From Bacteroidales bacterium (lineage in GTDB: Bacteria; Bacteroidota; Bacteroidia; Bacteroidales; F082): a stretch of 64,000 bases of DNA. The position numbers and the translations under genes were made by a program. Positions 33,677 through 43,449 of the stretch are shown one piece after another. The notes beneath the pieces are model-generated. The model saw only the letters and a list, made by a program, of their open reading frames with translations. It was not told the origin of the DNA and made no database searches. The DNA lies in contig JAGCPJ010000015.1 of the NCBI GenBank assembly GCA_017965765.1, forward strand, positions 1-64,000, read 5' to 3'. Position 1 is the first letter of the stretch. The number at the start of each line of letters is the position of its first letter.

Positions 33677-35929
33677 CTAATCTGTATCGCCTGCAAAAGC
33701 TCCATCGCGTTTCAATTCCGAAAGGACCATTCTGATTTCACCGAAGTCATAGTCGTCCCCAAGCACATCCTTGGCAGCACCCAAGGAGGGATCGTTTGTC
33801 TCATCAAAGTAATCCCTTATGGTGTCGTAGTGTTCCTCGCTGAGGAACTGGCTGGCGTCATACTCATCCATCTCGATGAAGCGTGAAATATGGCCATAGA
33901 CTGTGGATAGCTGCAACCCCCGCTCCTTGGCGATCTCTTTGGGCGTCAATCCATCCTCAATCATAGATTTGGTAATCTCGTATGTGCTGAGTTTAGGTTC
34001 TTTCGGTTCTTTCGGTTTCTTTTCAGACTTCTTCGGACGTTTTTTCGGTTTAACAGGTTCAGCGGCTTCTTCCTCATTCAGCACCGCCAAGGCTTTTGCC
34101 CGCTGGTAATCCATGATCGAAAAACCGTGGCTACACACCTCAAGGCAGCGTTGTTTCACGCGTAGGTCTTCAAGAAAGTGTTGCCAAGCGTCATCGAATT
34201 GTTTGTTGACGGCTTTGTTGCCCGTCTTGAAATTCAGCTCAAAGATGCCGTTAGTGATGGTCTCCAGTTGTTCCTTGAAATAGGCAGCCCCTTTCGTAAG
34301 GCGTTCCTGGAGGGCGGGGTTCTTTTCGCAGCTTGGTGCTTCACTGTGAAGACGTCGCACCTGACCCTCGAACTTCGCTCCCACCCCACATAGGTTCTCG
34401 AGCAGCTTGTTGCGACGTTGCGAGAGATCATGGATCATGTCGGCTTCAAACAGGGTGCCGTTGTCGTAGAGGATCTTCATCACCTTGCCGAAGTCCTTAT
34501 AGAGGTCGTAGAAGTCGATGAGTTCGAGCATGGTTTCAAGTTCGTATTGATGTCGCAACTGATCCACTTTCTCCTGGGTAGGTTCCTTCTCCGGGATGTG
34601 TTCTACGAAGTCGTTTACCGAGAGGTCGTTGACGAGGGCGCTTGAGGGGATACGCGTCTTCAGTACCAGTCCTTCGAGTGAGGTGCAGCGACTCAAGGCG
34701 ACATATACCTGACCATGGGCAAAGGCCTGTCCGGCGTCAACGATGAGTTTGTCGAAGGTCAGTCCCTGGCTCTTGTGGATGGTGACTGCCCAAGCCAGGC
34801 GCAGGGGTATTTGGGAGAAGCTTCCGATCTCTTTCTCTTCGATATTTTGGTTCTCTGCGTTGATGGTATATTCCATGTTCTGCCACTTGAGGCTTGACAC
34901 GGTGATGCGCTCATCGTCGCTCAGCACTTCCACGGTTCCTTCCCGTTCGTTGATGGCGATGACACGACCAATCTTGCCGTTGAAGAAAACCTTGTCCGGG
35001 TCGTTTTTCACGAACATCACCTGTGCTCCCACTTTCAGTTCAAGGGATTCTTTGGTGGGATAAGTGTTTTCCGGGAAGGAGCCGTCCACCTTTGCCTCGA
35101 AGAAGACCGACTTGGAAGGCAGTGCTGCCAATTTCGACTCGTTGATCTCGTCCGCCTGGTAGTTATGGGTCGTCAAGGTGATGTACCCCTCGTTATCGTC
35201 CGGGGTAAAATGAGGCAGGTACCGGCTGTTAAGCAGGCGAAGGCATTCCGAGTCCATGCGATTGTCACGCACCTTGTTAAGTAGCGTGATGAAATCCTCG
35301 TCGTGCTGCCGGTAGATATGGTCGAGCTCCACGCAGAGATAAGGCGTACGTTGCAGCACATGGCTACCGAAGAAATACACCGTTTGGTAATAAGGAGCCA
35401 GGATCTCCCACTCCTCTGCCTTAGCCACAGGAGCCAGCTGATGGACGTCACCGATCATGAGCAATTGCACACCACCGAAAGGTTTGGCGGAACGTCGTAC
35501 GCGGCGCAGCACGGCATCGATGGCGTCGAGGACGTCGGCACGGACCATACTGATCTCGTCGATGACCAGCAGGTTGAGGCTTCGCATGATGTTCAGCTTG
35601 TTTTTGTTCAGCTTTTGGTATTGGGAAGCCAAGGCTTTGGCGGAAGCATCGGCCTTCACTTCGGACACCAGGCTCTTTGGAGCATCGTCAGGAATCTGAG
35701 GACCGAAAGGCAGCTGGAAGAACGAGTGGATGGTCTGTCCTCCGGCATTGATCGCTGCCACTCCAGTTGGAGCGACAACCACCATACGTTTGTAGGTCTT
35801 GTTTCGCAGGTTTTTCAGAAAGGTGGTTTTTCCAGTGCCCGCCTTCCCGGTAAGGAAGATGTGCGAGTCGGTGTAAAGCACCAAATCCTCCACAAAATCA
35901 AGTTTTTTATTGGTAAAAAATTTCTGCAT
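33677..35929 (-). CDS. Pif1/RecD-like helicase with C-terminal helix-turn-helix region
   Basis: 750 residues. Walker A GKAGTGKTTFLKNL near residue 28, DEISMVRADVLDAID (Walker B), GDVHQLAPVA, and the 2B SH3/WxxT-like region ending RLAWAVTIHKSQGLTFDKLIVD and VYVALSRCTSLEG. A basic Lys/Pro linker (KPKKRPKKSEKKPKEPKEPK region, about residues 625-650) leads to a helix-turn-helix (MIEDGLTPKEIAKERGLQLSTVYGH). This combination is a Bacteroidetes-typical helicase probably acting on replication or G-quadruplex structures. Confidence 0.9.
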   Translation of the reverse strand: MQKFFTNKKLDFVEDLVLYTDSHIFLTGKAGTGKTTFLKNLRNKTYKRMVVVAPTGVAAINAGGQTIHSFFQLPFGPQIPDDAPKSLVSEVKADASAKALASQYQKLNKNKLNIMRSLNLLVIDEISMVRADVLDAIDAVLRRVRRSAKPFGGVQLLMIGDVHQLAPVAKAEEWEILAPYYQTVYFFGSHVLQRTPYLCVELDHIYRQHDEDFITLLNKVRDNRMDSECLRLLNSRYLPHFTPDDNEGYITLTTHNYQADEINESKLAALPSKSVFFEAKVDGSFPENTYPTKESLELKVGAQVMFVKNDPDKVFFNGKIGRVIAINEREGTVEVLSDDERITVSSLKWQNMEYTINAENQNIEEKEIGSFSQIPLRLAWAVTIHKSQGLTFDKLIVDAGQAFAHGQVYVALSRCTSLEGLVLKTRIPSSALVNDLSVNDFVEHIPEKEPTQEKVDQLRHQYELETMLELIDFYDLYKDFGKVMKILYDNGTLFEADMIHDLSQRRNKLLENLCGVGAKFEGQVRRLHSEAPSCEKNPALQERLTKGAAYFKEQLETITNGIFELNFKTGNKAVNKQFDDAWQHFLEDLRVKQRCLEVCSHGFSIMDYQRAKALAVLNEEEAAEPVKPKKRPKKSEKKPKEPKEPKLSTYEITKSMIEDGLTPKEIAKERGLQLSTVYGHISRFIEMDEYDASQFLSEEHYDTIRDYFDETNDPSLGAAKDVLGDDYDFGEIRMVLSELKRDGAFAGDTD

Positions 35930-35951
35930 TAAAATGAATTTATTTCATTTA

Positions 35952-36007
35952 CAAAGGTACTGAAAATAATTCTAGATTGTCAAGAAGAAATACTTTTTTT
36001 ATCTTTG
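35952..36007. promoter_or_regulatory. Divergent promoters helicase / hemerythrin
   Basis: Plus: TTG (35977-35979), 20 bases, TATCTTTG (36000-36007). Minus: TTG (35983-35981), 21 bases, TACCTTTG (35959-35952). The two -33 elements share the sequence ATTGTCAAG. Confidence 0.6.
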
Positions 36008-36027
36008 CCTCATCAAAATCATCTGTC

Positions 36028-36729
36028 ATGGCTACAAAGAAAACCCTTTTCTCGAAAGACGCCAAGTTGGCTGAGCTGATTGCCGGCGACCGGAGGTTGC
36101 TACAGTTGTTGCCCCGTTTTGGCATCGCTTTGGGCTTCGGCGACCGCAGTGTGGCGGAGGTATGCCAAATGAACGATGTCAGCGCCGAGCTCTTCCTTAC
36201 CATCTGCGAAATCCATACCGACCGGCATTTCAAGCCTGACCAAAGCGTGCTTCGCCACACCGACTTGAGCGGGCTCCTTCCCTATCTGAAAGCCTCGCAC
36301 CAATATTACCTCGAGGAACGCTTCCCTCATGTCGAGGAGCATCTGCAACGCATCATTGAGGCTTGCGGTCCCAAATACGGTCCCATGCTTCGTCACTTCT
36401 ATGACGAATACAAGCAGGAGGTGATGCGGCACATCCAGTACTATGAGGAAGAGGTGGTGTTCCCTTACATCGAGGCGTTGAACAACGGGCAACGACCCGA
36501 CACCTATCAGATCGAAGAGTTCCGGCACAACCACACCAACATCCAGGACGTCCTCGACGACATGATGAACATCCTGCTGAAATACCTTCCAGGCGATATC
36601 CTCCCGAAAGAGCGCATCGAGATCTCTTTGGACATCATGGAGTTGAGCGATGATCTCAACCGGCACTCCCTCATCGAGGACCACCTCCTCATCCCCTACG
36701 TTGAATCGCTTGAAAACGCCCTGCCATGA
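36028..36729 (+). CDS. Hemerythrin-domain protein (RIC/ScdA-like)
   Basis: 233 residues from the ATG at 36028. The N-terminal about 75 residues resemble the ScdA/DUF542-type module (KLAELIAGDRRLLQLLPRFGIALGFGD). The C-terminal four-helix part supplies iron ligands: HQYYLEERFPHVEEHL, HIQYYEEEVVFPYIE, FRHNHTNI and LIEDHLLIPYVE. Such di-iron proteins repair iron-sulfur clusters damaged by nitrosative or oxidative stress. The stop overlaps the next gene (ATGA), so the two act as a pair. Confidence 0.85.
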   Translation: MATKKTLFSKDAKLAELIAGDRRLLQLLPRFGIALGFGDRSVAEVCQMNDVSAELFLTICEIHTDRHFKPDQSVLRHTDLSGLLPYLKASHQYYLEERFPHVEEHLQRIIEACGPKYGPMLRHFYDEYKQEVMRHIQYYEEEVVFPYIEALNNGQRPDTYQIEEFRHNHTNIQDVLDDMMNILLKYLPGDILPKERIEISLDIMELSDDLNRHSLIEDHLLIPYVESLENALP

Positions 36730-37313
36730 GAAACCGAGTCATCATTTGCGAAGCCTCGGAAATCATCGCCAACGGGCTTGCCGAGATCATCGACAGCATG
36801 GCGCCGTTTGACGTGGTGGCGCGTCTTGACAGTCCCGAGCACCTCTCCGAAAAGGTCACCACTTCCGATGCCAACCTACTGGTCATCAACCCGATGCTAT
36901 TAGGCTTCCACAACAAAGAGTTTGTCATGCAGTTCAGCAAGGAACACGCCAACGTCATCCTCATCGCTTTGGTGACTGCTGCCCTTGACCATTCGATGCT
37001 GTCACCCTTCAGCAGGGTCATTGAAATCCATGACACCCGCGCGAAGGTCATCAGCAAGATGAATGAGTTTGCGAAAAACGAGACCCAGAAGAAAGCCGAG
37101 GATGTGGAGCTCTCAAAGCGCGAGATTGACGTGCTGATTGCAGTGGCCAAGGGCATGATGAACAAGGAAATCGCCGACCAGATGAACATCTCCATCCACA
37201 CTGTCATCTCGCACCGCAAGAACATCACGCGCAAGACGGGCATCAAGTCGGTGTCGGGCCTCACGGTTTACGCCTTGCTCAACAACTTGATTGACGAGAA
37301 TGAGTTGATTTAA
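36726..37313 (+). CDS. LuxR-type transcription factor with degenerate receiver
   Basis: 195 residues. The C-terminal domain is a clear LuxR helix-turn-helix (LSKREIDVLIAVAKGMMNKE followed by IADQMNISIHTVISHRKNI). The N-terminal half has the receiver length and topology but the phospho-acceptor position reads LLVINPML with Asn instead of Asp, and the acidic pair is weak (ICEASE). It is therefore unlikely to be controlled by phosphorylation. It is translationally coupled to the hemerythrin gene, suggesting a stress-response regulator. Confidence 0.88.
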   Translation: MRNRVIICEASEIIANGLAEIIDSMAPFDVVARLDSPEHLSEKVTTSDANLLVINPMLLGFHNKEFVMQFSKEHANVILIALVTAALDHSMLSPFSRVIEIHDTRAKVISKMNEFAKNETQKKAEDVELSKREIDVLIAVAKGMMNKEIADQMNISIHTVISHRKNITRKTGIKSVSGLTVYALLNNLIDENELI

Positions 37314-37333
37314 TGGATCAAGGGAATTCTTGA

Positions 37334-38269
37334 TTATAGCAGTTTGGACCGTTTGATCAGGTAGCTGGTCAGCACTTGGCTATAGTCTTTGTTGATGTCA
37401 GCTTCAACATAGTCGATCTGGTACTGGTAGCAGTGTTTGAGGATGTCGTCCTTGCGTTGCGCCATCAGCTGGCGATAGCGTTCCTGTATCTCTACGGGAT
37501 TCAGTTTCAGGGTCTCCCCCGTCTCCAAATCGACAAAACGGTACGGGCGGTTTTCGTAGTCGAGGTTCTGTTCCAGCTGGCCGTCATAGACGTGAAACAG
37601 GATGACCTCGTGTTTGTTGTATTTAAGATGTTCCAGGGCCTCGAACATTTTACGATGATCATCGAGGTTGTCGAGCATGTCGGTGAAGAGCACCACCAGG
37701 CTACGTTTGTGGGTCATCTCGGCGATCTGGTGCAGGCACTGTACGGTGGAAGTGGTTTTCTTTTGGTTTTTGTCGTAAGTATCGATCAGCTTCTCTAGCT
37801 CGGAATAGATCATTTTGTTGTGCACTGCCGACATCTTGGCTGGCTCGTGGAAGGTAATGGTCTCATCAAACAGATCCAGTCCCACGGCGTCGCGTTGTCG
37901 GCGCATCAGTTCCATCAGGGAGGCTGCGGCATAGACGCTGAAGAACAGTTTGTTGGGATGTTCGAAGTCGATCTTGTTCCGTACCGGGAAGCACATGCTG
38001 GAGCTTTTGTCGATGACGAGTTGGCAGCGCAGGTTGGTCTCCTCTTCGTAGCGTTTCACGAAAAGTTTCTCGGTACGGCCATAGAGTTTCCAGTCGATAT
38101 GACGAATCGGCTCGCCCGTATTGTAGAGCCTATGTTCAGCGAACTCCACGGAGAAGCCGTGGAATGGACTTTTGTGGAGGCCTGTGATGAAGCCTTCCAC
38201 GATTTGTCGCGCCAAAAACTCGAGGCTCCCGAACTGGGCAAGCCGATTCCTATCGATGGAAAAGTCCAA
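37334..38269 (-). CDS. DUF58 domain protein
   Basis: 311 residues. HRLYNTGEPIRHIDWKLYGRTEKLFVKRYEEETN is the DUF58 core, followed by a VWA-like start LVIDKSSSMCFP with a partial metal-ion site. DUF58 proteins usually sit with MoxR ATPases and VWA proteins in Bacteroidetes aerotolerance operons; here the MoxR partner is absent. The start codon adjoins the thioredoxin stop, so it is co-transcribed with it. Confidence 0.88.
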   Translation of the reverse strand: MDFSIDRNRLAQFGSLEFLARQIVEGFITGLHKSPFHGFSVEFAEHRLYNTGEPIRHIDWKLYGRTEKLFVKRYEEETNLRCQLVIDKSSSMCFPVRNKIDFEHPNKLFFSVYAAASLMELMRRQRDAVGLDLFDETITFHEPAKMSAVHNKMIYSELEKLIDTYDKNQKKTTSTVQCLHQIAEMTHKRSLVVLFTDMLDNLDDHRKMFEALEHLKYNKHEVILFHVYDGQLEQNLDYENRPYRFVDLETGETLKLNPVEIQERYRQLMAQRKDDILKHCYQYQIDYVEADINKDYSQVLTSYLIKRSKLL

Positions 38270-38590
38270 TTACAGTAGTTTTTCCAGTTTCTCAACGAAC
38301 ACCTTCTTAGGTGCAGCGCCGACGTTTTTATCGACGGGTTGGCCACCTTTGAAGTAGATGACGGTGGGGATGTTCATGATGCCGAACTTGGCGGCGGTGT
38401 CGGGGCATTCTTCGACGTCACATTTCACGGCAATCATCTTGCCGGCATATTCCTCGGAGATCTCTTCCACCATAGGTTCGACCTTCTTGCAGGGGCCGCA
38501 CCAGGTGGCGCCGAAGTCCACCATCACGGGAAGTTCTGATTTCAGGACGACTTCTTCGAAGCGGTCGTCAGTCATTTGGATAACAGCCAT
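38270..38590 (-). CDS. Thioredoxin
   Basis: 106 residues with the active site WCGPCKK (residues about 31-37), the cis-proline in NIPTVIYFKGG and normal length. A cytosolic dithiol oxidoreductase. TATCTTTG (38664-38657, minus) supplies the -7 element. DUF58 follows with no gap. Confidence 0.95.
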   Translation of the reverse strand: MAVIQMTDDRFEEVVLKSELPVMVDFGATWCGPCKKVEPMVEEISEEYAGKMIAVKCDVEECPDTAAKFGIMNIPTVIYFKGGQPVDKNVGAAPKKVFVEKLEKLL

Positions 38591-38687
38591 TGTTGTTTAG
38601 ATTTAATTAGTTGGTTTATAAAAGATTAATAAAATTCGTTTTCAATTATGGGAATGCAAAGATAAGCAATTTTTTTGGAATTGGAAA

Positions 38688-41600
38688 TCATTTCAGATCA
38701 AAGTCGGCATAAGGCAACTCATCCACGATGGGCAGCACCTCATGGGCAGCCACTCCCCCACTGAACGGGGTCATGTTACAGGCCAAGTTCATATCAGAAT
38801 CGAACAAATGGATACTGTAAGACTGTTTGCCAGGATGTTCCTTGACGAGCTTGATGAAATTGTCAATGGTGTCGGCGTTCATCTGGGACACATCAAGCTT
38901 GAAGATCACTTTCTTGGTCGTGTTCTCCAACAAAGAATCAAGCATCCTCACCTCGGAGATGCGGAACTCCAGGTCTTTGGGTACTGCGTCCTGCTCCTGC
39001 CCTTGTTTCCAGAAGGGCTTTGAAAGCGTTCCGATGAGCAAAACGAACTGTCCTTCCTCAAGCAGCCCTTTGAACTTTGCGTAATTGTCGCTGAACAAGC
39101 TGAACGGGAAAGCCCCCGTCTTGTCTTCAAGGATGAAGCGACCGTAAGGCGTGTTCTTCTTGGACATCAGCGGCTCCGCCTTGGTAATCTGGCCGCCCAA
39201 ACGGACATTGAAACGGTCATATTTCTCAGGATTCGTCATGGCACCCTTCATCGCCTCCACGGTGGTGTTGGTGAAGAACTTCAACGGGATCTTGAAGGTA
39301 TCCATGGGGTGCGAACTGATATAGAAACCGATGCTATCCAGCTCCATCTGCAGTTCCTTGAGTTTCGACCAGCGTTCACAGTCGGGGAATGGCAGGGTCA
39401 GCGTCTCCGTGGAGCTGTCGCCTCCTCCCATACCGAAGAGATCCATTTGCGCGGAGTTTTTCCGTTCGTTGTAGGAGGCCACCATGCGCAAGGCGCGTTC
39501 ACTGAAGGGCACCGAGTCGTTGGTAGGCATGTAGAACAGCATGGCACGGTGGAAGTTGGGGAACGAGTCGAAACAACCCGCCGTATCCATGTTCTCCAAG
39601 GCACGTCGGTTCAACCCCTTGTCCGCACAGCGCAACAGGAAGTCGGTGAGGTCCTTGAACTTGCCGTTGGCGGCGCGTTCAGCGATGATGCCGGAGATCG
39701 CCGCCTCGCCCACGTTGCGGATGCCACCCATGCCGAAGCGGATCTGGCCCTTTTCGTTGACAGAGAACTCGTATTCCGACTCGTTGACGTCGGGACCCAG
39801 CACCTCGAGGTGCATGCGTTTGCACTCCTCCATCATGAAGGTCACCTGCTTGATGTCACCCAACTCGTTGTTGAGCACTGCGGCCATGAACTCTGCCGGA
39901 TAATGTGCCTTGAGATAGGCGGTCTGGTAGGACACCCAAGAGTAGCAGGCGGCATGCGACTTGTTGAAGGCGTAAGAAGCGAATTTCTTCCATTCCTCCC
40001 AGATCTTCTCCAGGCGTTTCTTCACTTCATCTTCAGGAAGGTTCTCGGTCTTGGTGAGTTTCTCCACACCCTGTTTCATAAACTTACCATAGAGTTCTTC
40101 CATCTTAGCCAACTGCTTCTTTCCCATGGCCTTACGCAGAGTGTCGGACTCACCACGGGTGAAGTTGGCCAGTTCGCGAGAGAGCAACATCACCTGCTCC
40201 TGATACACACAAATGCCGTAGGTGTCCTTGAGATATTTCTCCATGCAGTTGAAGTCGTACTTGATCTCCTGTCGGCCTTGCTTACGGGCGATAAAGTCCG
40301 GGATGTTATCCATCGGTCCGGGACGGTAGAGGGCATTCATTGCGATGATGTCACCGATGACCGAAGGCTGCAGTTCACGGAGATATTTCTGCATGCCGGG
40401 AGACTCGAACTGGAAGGTGCCGATGGTATTGCCTGCGGAATAGAGCGCGTAGGTCTCGGGGTCGTCGATGGGGATGTGGTCGATATCGATATCAATGCCT
40501 CGTGTCTTCTTGATGTTCTTTAATGCATCCTTGATGAGCGTCAAGGTCTTCAGTCCCAAGAAGTCCATCTTGATGAGTCCCACGGTCTCAATCACGTGGC
40601 CGTCGTATTGTGTGACAACCACATCTTCGTTAGTCTCCTTATCCTTGATGGTGGCTACGGGAGCCACGTTGGTGAGGTCATCGGCTCCGATAATGACGCC
40701 GCAGGCATGGATACCCACCTGACGGTTGGTATCTTCCAGCTCTTCGGCGTAGGTCAGCATGGAGGAGATGTTCTCGTCGGGACCTTCCACGAGGTTCTTC
40801 AGCTCGGGCACATATTTGTAACAGTTCTTGAGGTTCACCTTTGGCGACTTGCCTTTCTCGTCCTTGATGTTGTCCGGGAAGTTACGGTCCGGGATGAAGC
40901 TCTTGATCTTGGCCACTTCTGAGAGCGGCACCTTTTGCACACGACCTACGTCTTGGATGGCCGACTTGGCTGCCATGGTACCGTAGGTGATGATATGCGC
41001 CACCTTTTCCTTGCCATATTTCTTGGTGATCCAGTCGAGCACGCGGCCACGGCCGTCGTCATCGAAATCGACATCGATATCGGGCAGTGAGATACGGTCG
41101 GGATTGAGGAAACGCTCAAACAGGAGGTCGTATTTCAGCGGGTCGAGATCGGTAATCTTAAGGCAGTAGGCCACCACCGACCCAGCGGCAGAGCCACGGC
41201 CAGGGCCGACGGAGACGCCCAGTTCTTCACGGGCAGCCCGGATGTAGTCGCTCACGATGAGGAAGTAGCCCGGGAAGCCCATGGTCTTCATCACATGGAG
41301 CTCGAACTTGATACGTTCGATCTGTTCTTCCGTCAGCGGATCGCCATAACGCATCTTGGCACCTTCCCAAGTGAGTTTGGCCAGGTAGTCGGCCTCCAAC
41401 TTGATACGGTAGAGCCGGTTGTAGCCCCCCAGTTTCTTGATCTTCTTTTCAGCCGCCTCTCGGTCCATCACCACATTGTCATGCTCATCGCGGGTAAACT
41501 CATTGAAGAGGTCCTCTTCGGTAAACTTCTGGCGATAGGTCTCTTCTGTCCCGAACTCCTCGGGAATGGGAAACACCGGCATGATCGGGTCGGAGTCGAT

Positions 41601-43301
41601 GCTATAGGCCTCTACCTTATCGACGATCTCCTGGGTGTTTTCAAGCGCTTCGGGGAGGTCGCTGAAGATGGCGCCCATCTCGGCAGGGGTCTTGAGCCAT
41701 TCCTGTTTGGTATAATGCAGCCGGTCTGGATCGTCATAGTCCTTGCCTGTGCTGAGGCAGATAAGGCGGTCGTGGGCCTCAGCGTGTTCTTCTTCCACGA
41801 AGTGCACGTCGTTGGTGGCCACGATCTTGGTGTTGGTCTTTCGAGCCAAGTCAAGAAGCACCTTGTTCACTTCCTTTTGACGCTCATAAACCGTGGTATC
41901 GCCGCCAGGCTTGTCAGTCTTATGACGTTGCAGCTCAATGTAATAGTCATCACCGAAGAGGTTCTTGAACCACATCACGGTCTGTCCCGCGCCTACCATG
42001 TCACCGTTCAAGATCTTTTGGGGCAGTTCGCCGCCCAGGCATGCCGAGCAGCAGATGAGGCCCTCGTGGTATTTCTCCAGTAGGTTGTGGTCGATACGCG
42101 GGTTATAGTAGAATCCATCCGTATAGGCGATGGAGCTGAGTTTACAGATGCTATGGTAGCCTTGCTTGTTCTTGGCCAGCAGGATGAGGTGCCATCCACG
42201 GTCCTGACGGCCATCGCGCTTGTCGATACTCACCGGCGCGCAGTAGGTCTCGATACCATAAATAGGCTTAAATAACTGGCCTTTGAGTTTTTCGATCTCC
42301 GCTTGGGCCTGTTGTTTCTCTTCTTCGGTCGCCTCTTCTTTTTTAAGGACGGCTTCCTGTTCCTTTATCTTGTCCTTAACTTTCCCGTTGACTTTGTTGA
42401 CATAGTCGGCGAAATCCTTGATACCGAACATGTTACCATGGTCCGTGAGGGCGATGGAATACATCCCGTTTTTGATGCACTTGTCCACCAGGTCCGGCAC
42501 TTTCGACATACCATCGAGGATGGAGTAATGCGAGTGGACGTGGAGGTGTGTGAAGTGCTGGGGAACGTAGTTGCCCACTTCGCGCTGTTCTTCAAGTTTG
42601 TCCTCCTCCGCTTCGGTCTCGTCGAAATTACTCGTAACCACGATATCGGCGGGTTTAATCTTATCTGGATTCGCTGCGCGGAAGTCCTCAAAGAACTGCT
42701 CGCTTTCAGGAATCTCGTTACGGCCAAGCACACCGAGACGGATGAGTTCGAGGAAAACGCGAGCGGTAGCCTGAACGTCGGCGGAGGCATTATGGGCAGA
42801 ATCGAACTTGGAGCCAAAGAGGATCTCGTGGAATTCATTCAGTTTGGGGAGTTTGAACTTCCCTCCCTTGCCGCCAGGCAGCTTGCAGAACTCAGCGGTC
42901 TTCTCGGTACAGGTATCCACCCGAGGCCAAGCCAGCAGCGGGTTCTCGTTGCGGTCACGGAGGAACTCACAGCCCACGACGTTGAGGTCGAAATCAATAT
43001 TATGGCCCACGAAATACTTGGCTTTCTCTGCCGATTTCAGGAAGATGTCGAGCACTTCATGGAGCGGCTGCCCGTATTTCATGGCATGTTCAGTGGAGAT
43101 GCCGTGCACCATCTTGGCTTCGATGGGGATGATGAAGCCTTCCGGCTTCACCAGTAGGTTGTAGTTCTCCACAAGATTGCCATGGGCATCATGCAGTTGC
43201 CAAGCTAGCTGCACCAGTCGCGGCCAGTTGTCGAAATCCGTTAAGGGGGCGTTATAGTTTTTGGGCAAGCCCGTAGTTTCGGTATCAAATACTAAAAACA
43301 T
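38688..43301 (-). CDS. dnaE: DNA polymerase III alpha subunit with an N-terminal proofreading exonuclease
   Basis: 1537 residues in one frame. Residues 1 to about 205 are a DEDDh exonuclease: FDTETTGLP, the mid motif GHNIDFDLNVVG and the closing HNASADVQAT. The PHP domain starts near residue 249 (FTHLHVHSHYSILDG, metal motif intact), followed by the polymerase core with GPGRGSAAGSVVAYCL and the catalytic PDIDVDFDDDGR near residue 735, the HhH region and an OB fold (VRLGGQITKAEPL). DnaE of related bacteria is usually about 1150-1270 residues without exonuclease. A promoter with 20-base spacer lies at 43353-43383. Confidence 0.93.
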   Translation of the reverse strand: MFLVFDTETTGLPKNYNAPLTDFDNWPRLVQLAWQLHDAHGNLVENYNLLVKPEGFIIPIEAKMVHGISTEHAMKYGQPLHEVLDIFLKSAEKAKYFVGHNIDFDLNVVGCEFLRDRNENPLLAWPRVDTCTEKTAEFCKLPGGKGGKFKLPKLNEFHEILFGSKFDSAHNASADVQATARVFLELIRLGVLGRNEIPESEQFFEDFRAANPDKIKPADIVVTSNFDETEAEEDKLEEQREVGNYVPQHFTHLHVHSHYSILDGMSKVPDLVDKCIKNGMYSIALTDHGNMFGIKDFADYVNKVNGKVKDKIKEQEAVLKKEEATEEEKQQAQAEIEKLKGQLFKPIYGIETYCAPVSIDKRDGRQDRGWHLILLAKNKQGYHSICKLSSIAYTDGFYYNPRIDHNLLEKYHEGLICCSACLGGELPQKILNGDMVGAGQTVMWFKNLFGDDYYIELQRHKTDKPGGDTTVYERQKEVNKVLLDLARKTNTKIVATNDVHFVEEEHAEAHDRLICLSTGKDYDDPDRLHYTKQEWLKTPAEMGAIFSDLPEALENTQEIVDKVEAYSIDSDPIMPVFPIPEEFGTEETYRQKFTEEDLFNEFTRDEHDNVVMDREAAEKKIKKLGGYNRLYRIKLEADYLAKLTWEGAKMRYGDPLTEEQIERIKFELHVMKTMGFPGYFLIVSDYIRAAREELGVSVGPGRGSAAGSVVAYCLKITDLDPLKYDLLFERFLNPDRISLPDIDVDFDDDGRGRVLDWITKKYGKEKVAHIITYGTMAAKSAIQDVGRVQKVPLSEVAKIKSFIPDRNFPDNIKDEKGKSPKVNLKNCYKYVPELKNLVEGPDENISSMLTYAEELEDTNRQVGIHACGVIIGADDLTNVAPVATIKDKETNEDVVVTQYDGHVIETVGLIKMDFLGLKTLTLIKDALKNIKKTRGIDIDIDHIPIDDPETYALYSAGNTIGTFQFESPGMQKYLRELQPSVIGDIIAMNALYRPGPMDNIPDFIARKQGRQEIKYDFNCMEKYLKDTYGICVYQEQVMLLSRELANFTRGESDTLRKAMGKKQLAKMEELYGKFMKQGVEKLTKTENLPEDEVKKRLEKIWEEWKKFASYAFNKSHAACYSWVSYQTAYLKAHYPAEFMAAVLNNELGDIKQVTFMMEECKRMHLEVLGPDVNESEYEFSVNEKGQIRFGMGGIRNVGEAAISGIIAERAANGKFKDLTDFLLRCADKGLNRRALENMDTAGCFDSFPNFHRAMLFYMPTNDSVPFSERALRMVASYNERKNSAQMDLFGMGGGDSSTETLTLPFPDCERWSKLKELQMELDSIGFYISSHPMDTFKIPLKFFTNTTVEAMKGAMTNPEKYDRFNVRLGGQITKAEPLMSKKNTPYGRFILEDKTGAFPFSLFSDNYAKFKGLLEEGQFVLLIGTLSKPFWKQGQEQDAVPKDLEFRISEVRMLDSLLENTTKKVIFKLDVSQMNADTIDNFIKLVKEHPGKQSYSIHLFDSDMNLACNMTPFSGGVAAHEVLPIVDELPYADFDLK

Positions 43302-43309
43302 GGTTGTTA

Positions 43310-43337
43310 AGAAGTTAGGAGACAGAAGTCAGAGGGC
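43310..43337. repeat. Heptamer array in the dnaE leader
   Basis: AGAAGTT AGGAGAC AGAAGTC AGAGGGC on the plus strand, between the dnaE start and its promoter. Confidence 0.6.
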
Positions 43338-43352
43338 TTCCGCTTCGGTTTT

Positions 43353-43383
43353 CAAAGATAGAAAGTTTTTAGGGATGGCGCAA
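43353..43383 (-). promoter_or_regulatory. dnaE promoter
   Basis: Minus strand TTG (43383-43381), 20 bases, TATCTTTG (43360-43353). A plus-strand TATATTTG (43401-43408) serves the lipoprotein gene at 43450. Confidence 0.6.
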
Positions 43384-43449
43384 GAACATGCATCATTTTT
43401 TATATTTGCAAAGTATTAATCGATTGACACATCAATTAAATATCAAAAC

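Noticed and set aside
39309..40523. 404-residue plus-strand frame opposite dnaE
   Set aside because: Shadow of the polymerase reading frame.
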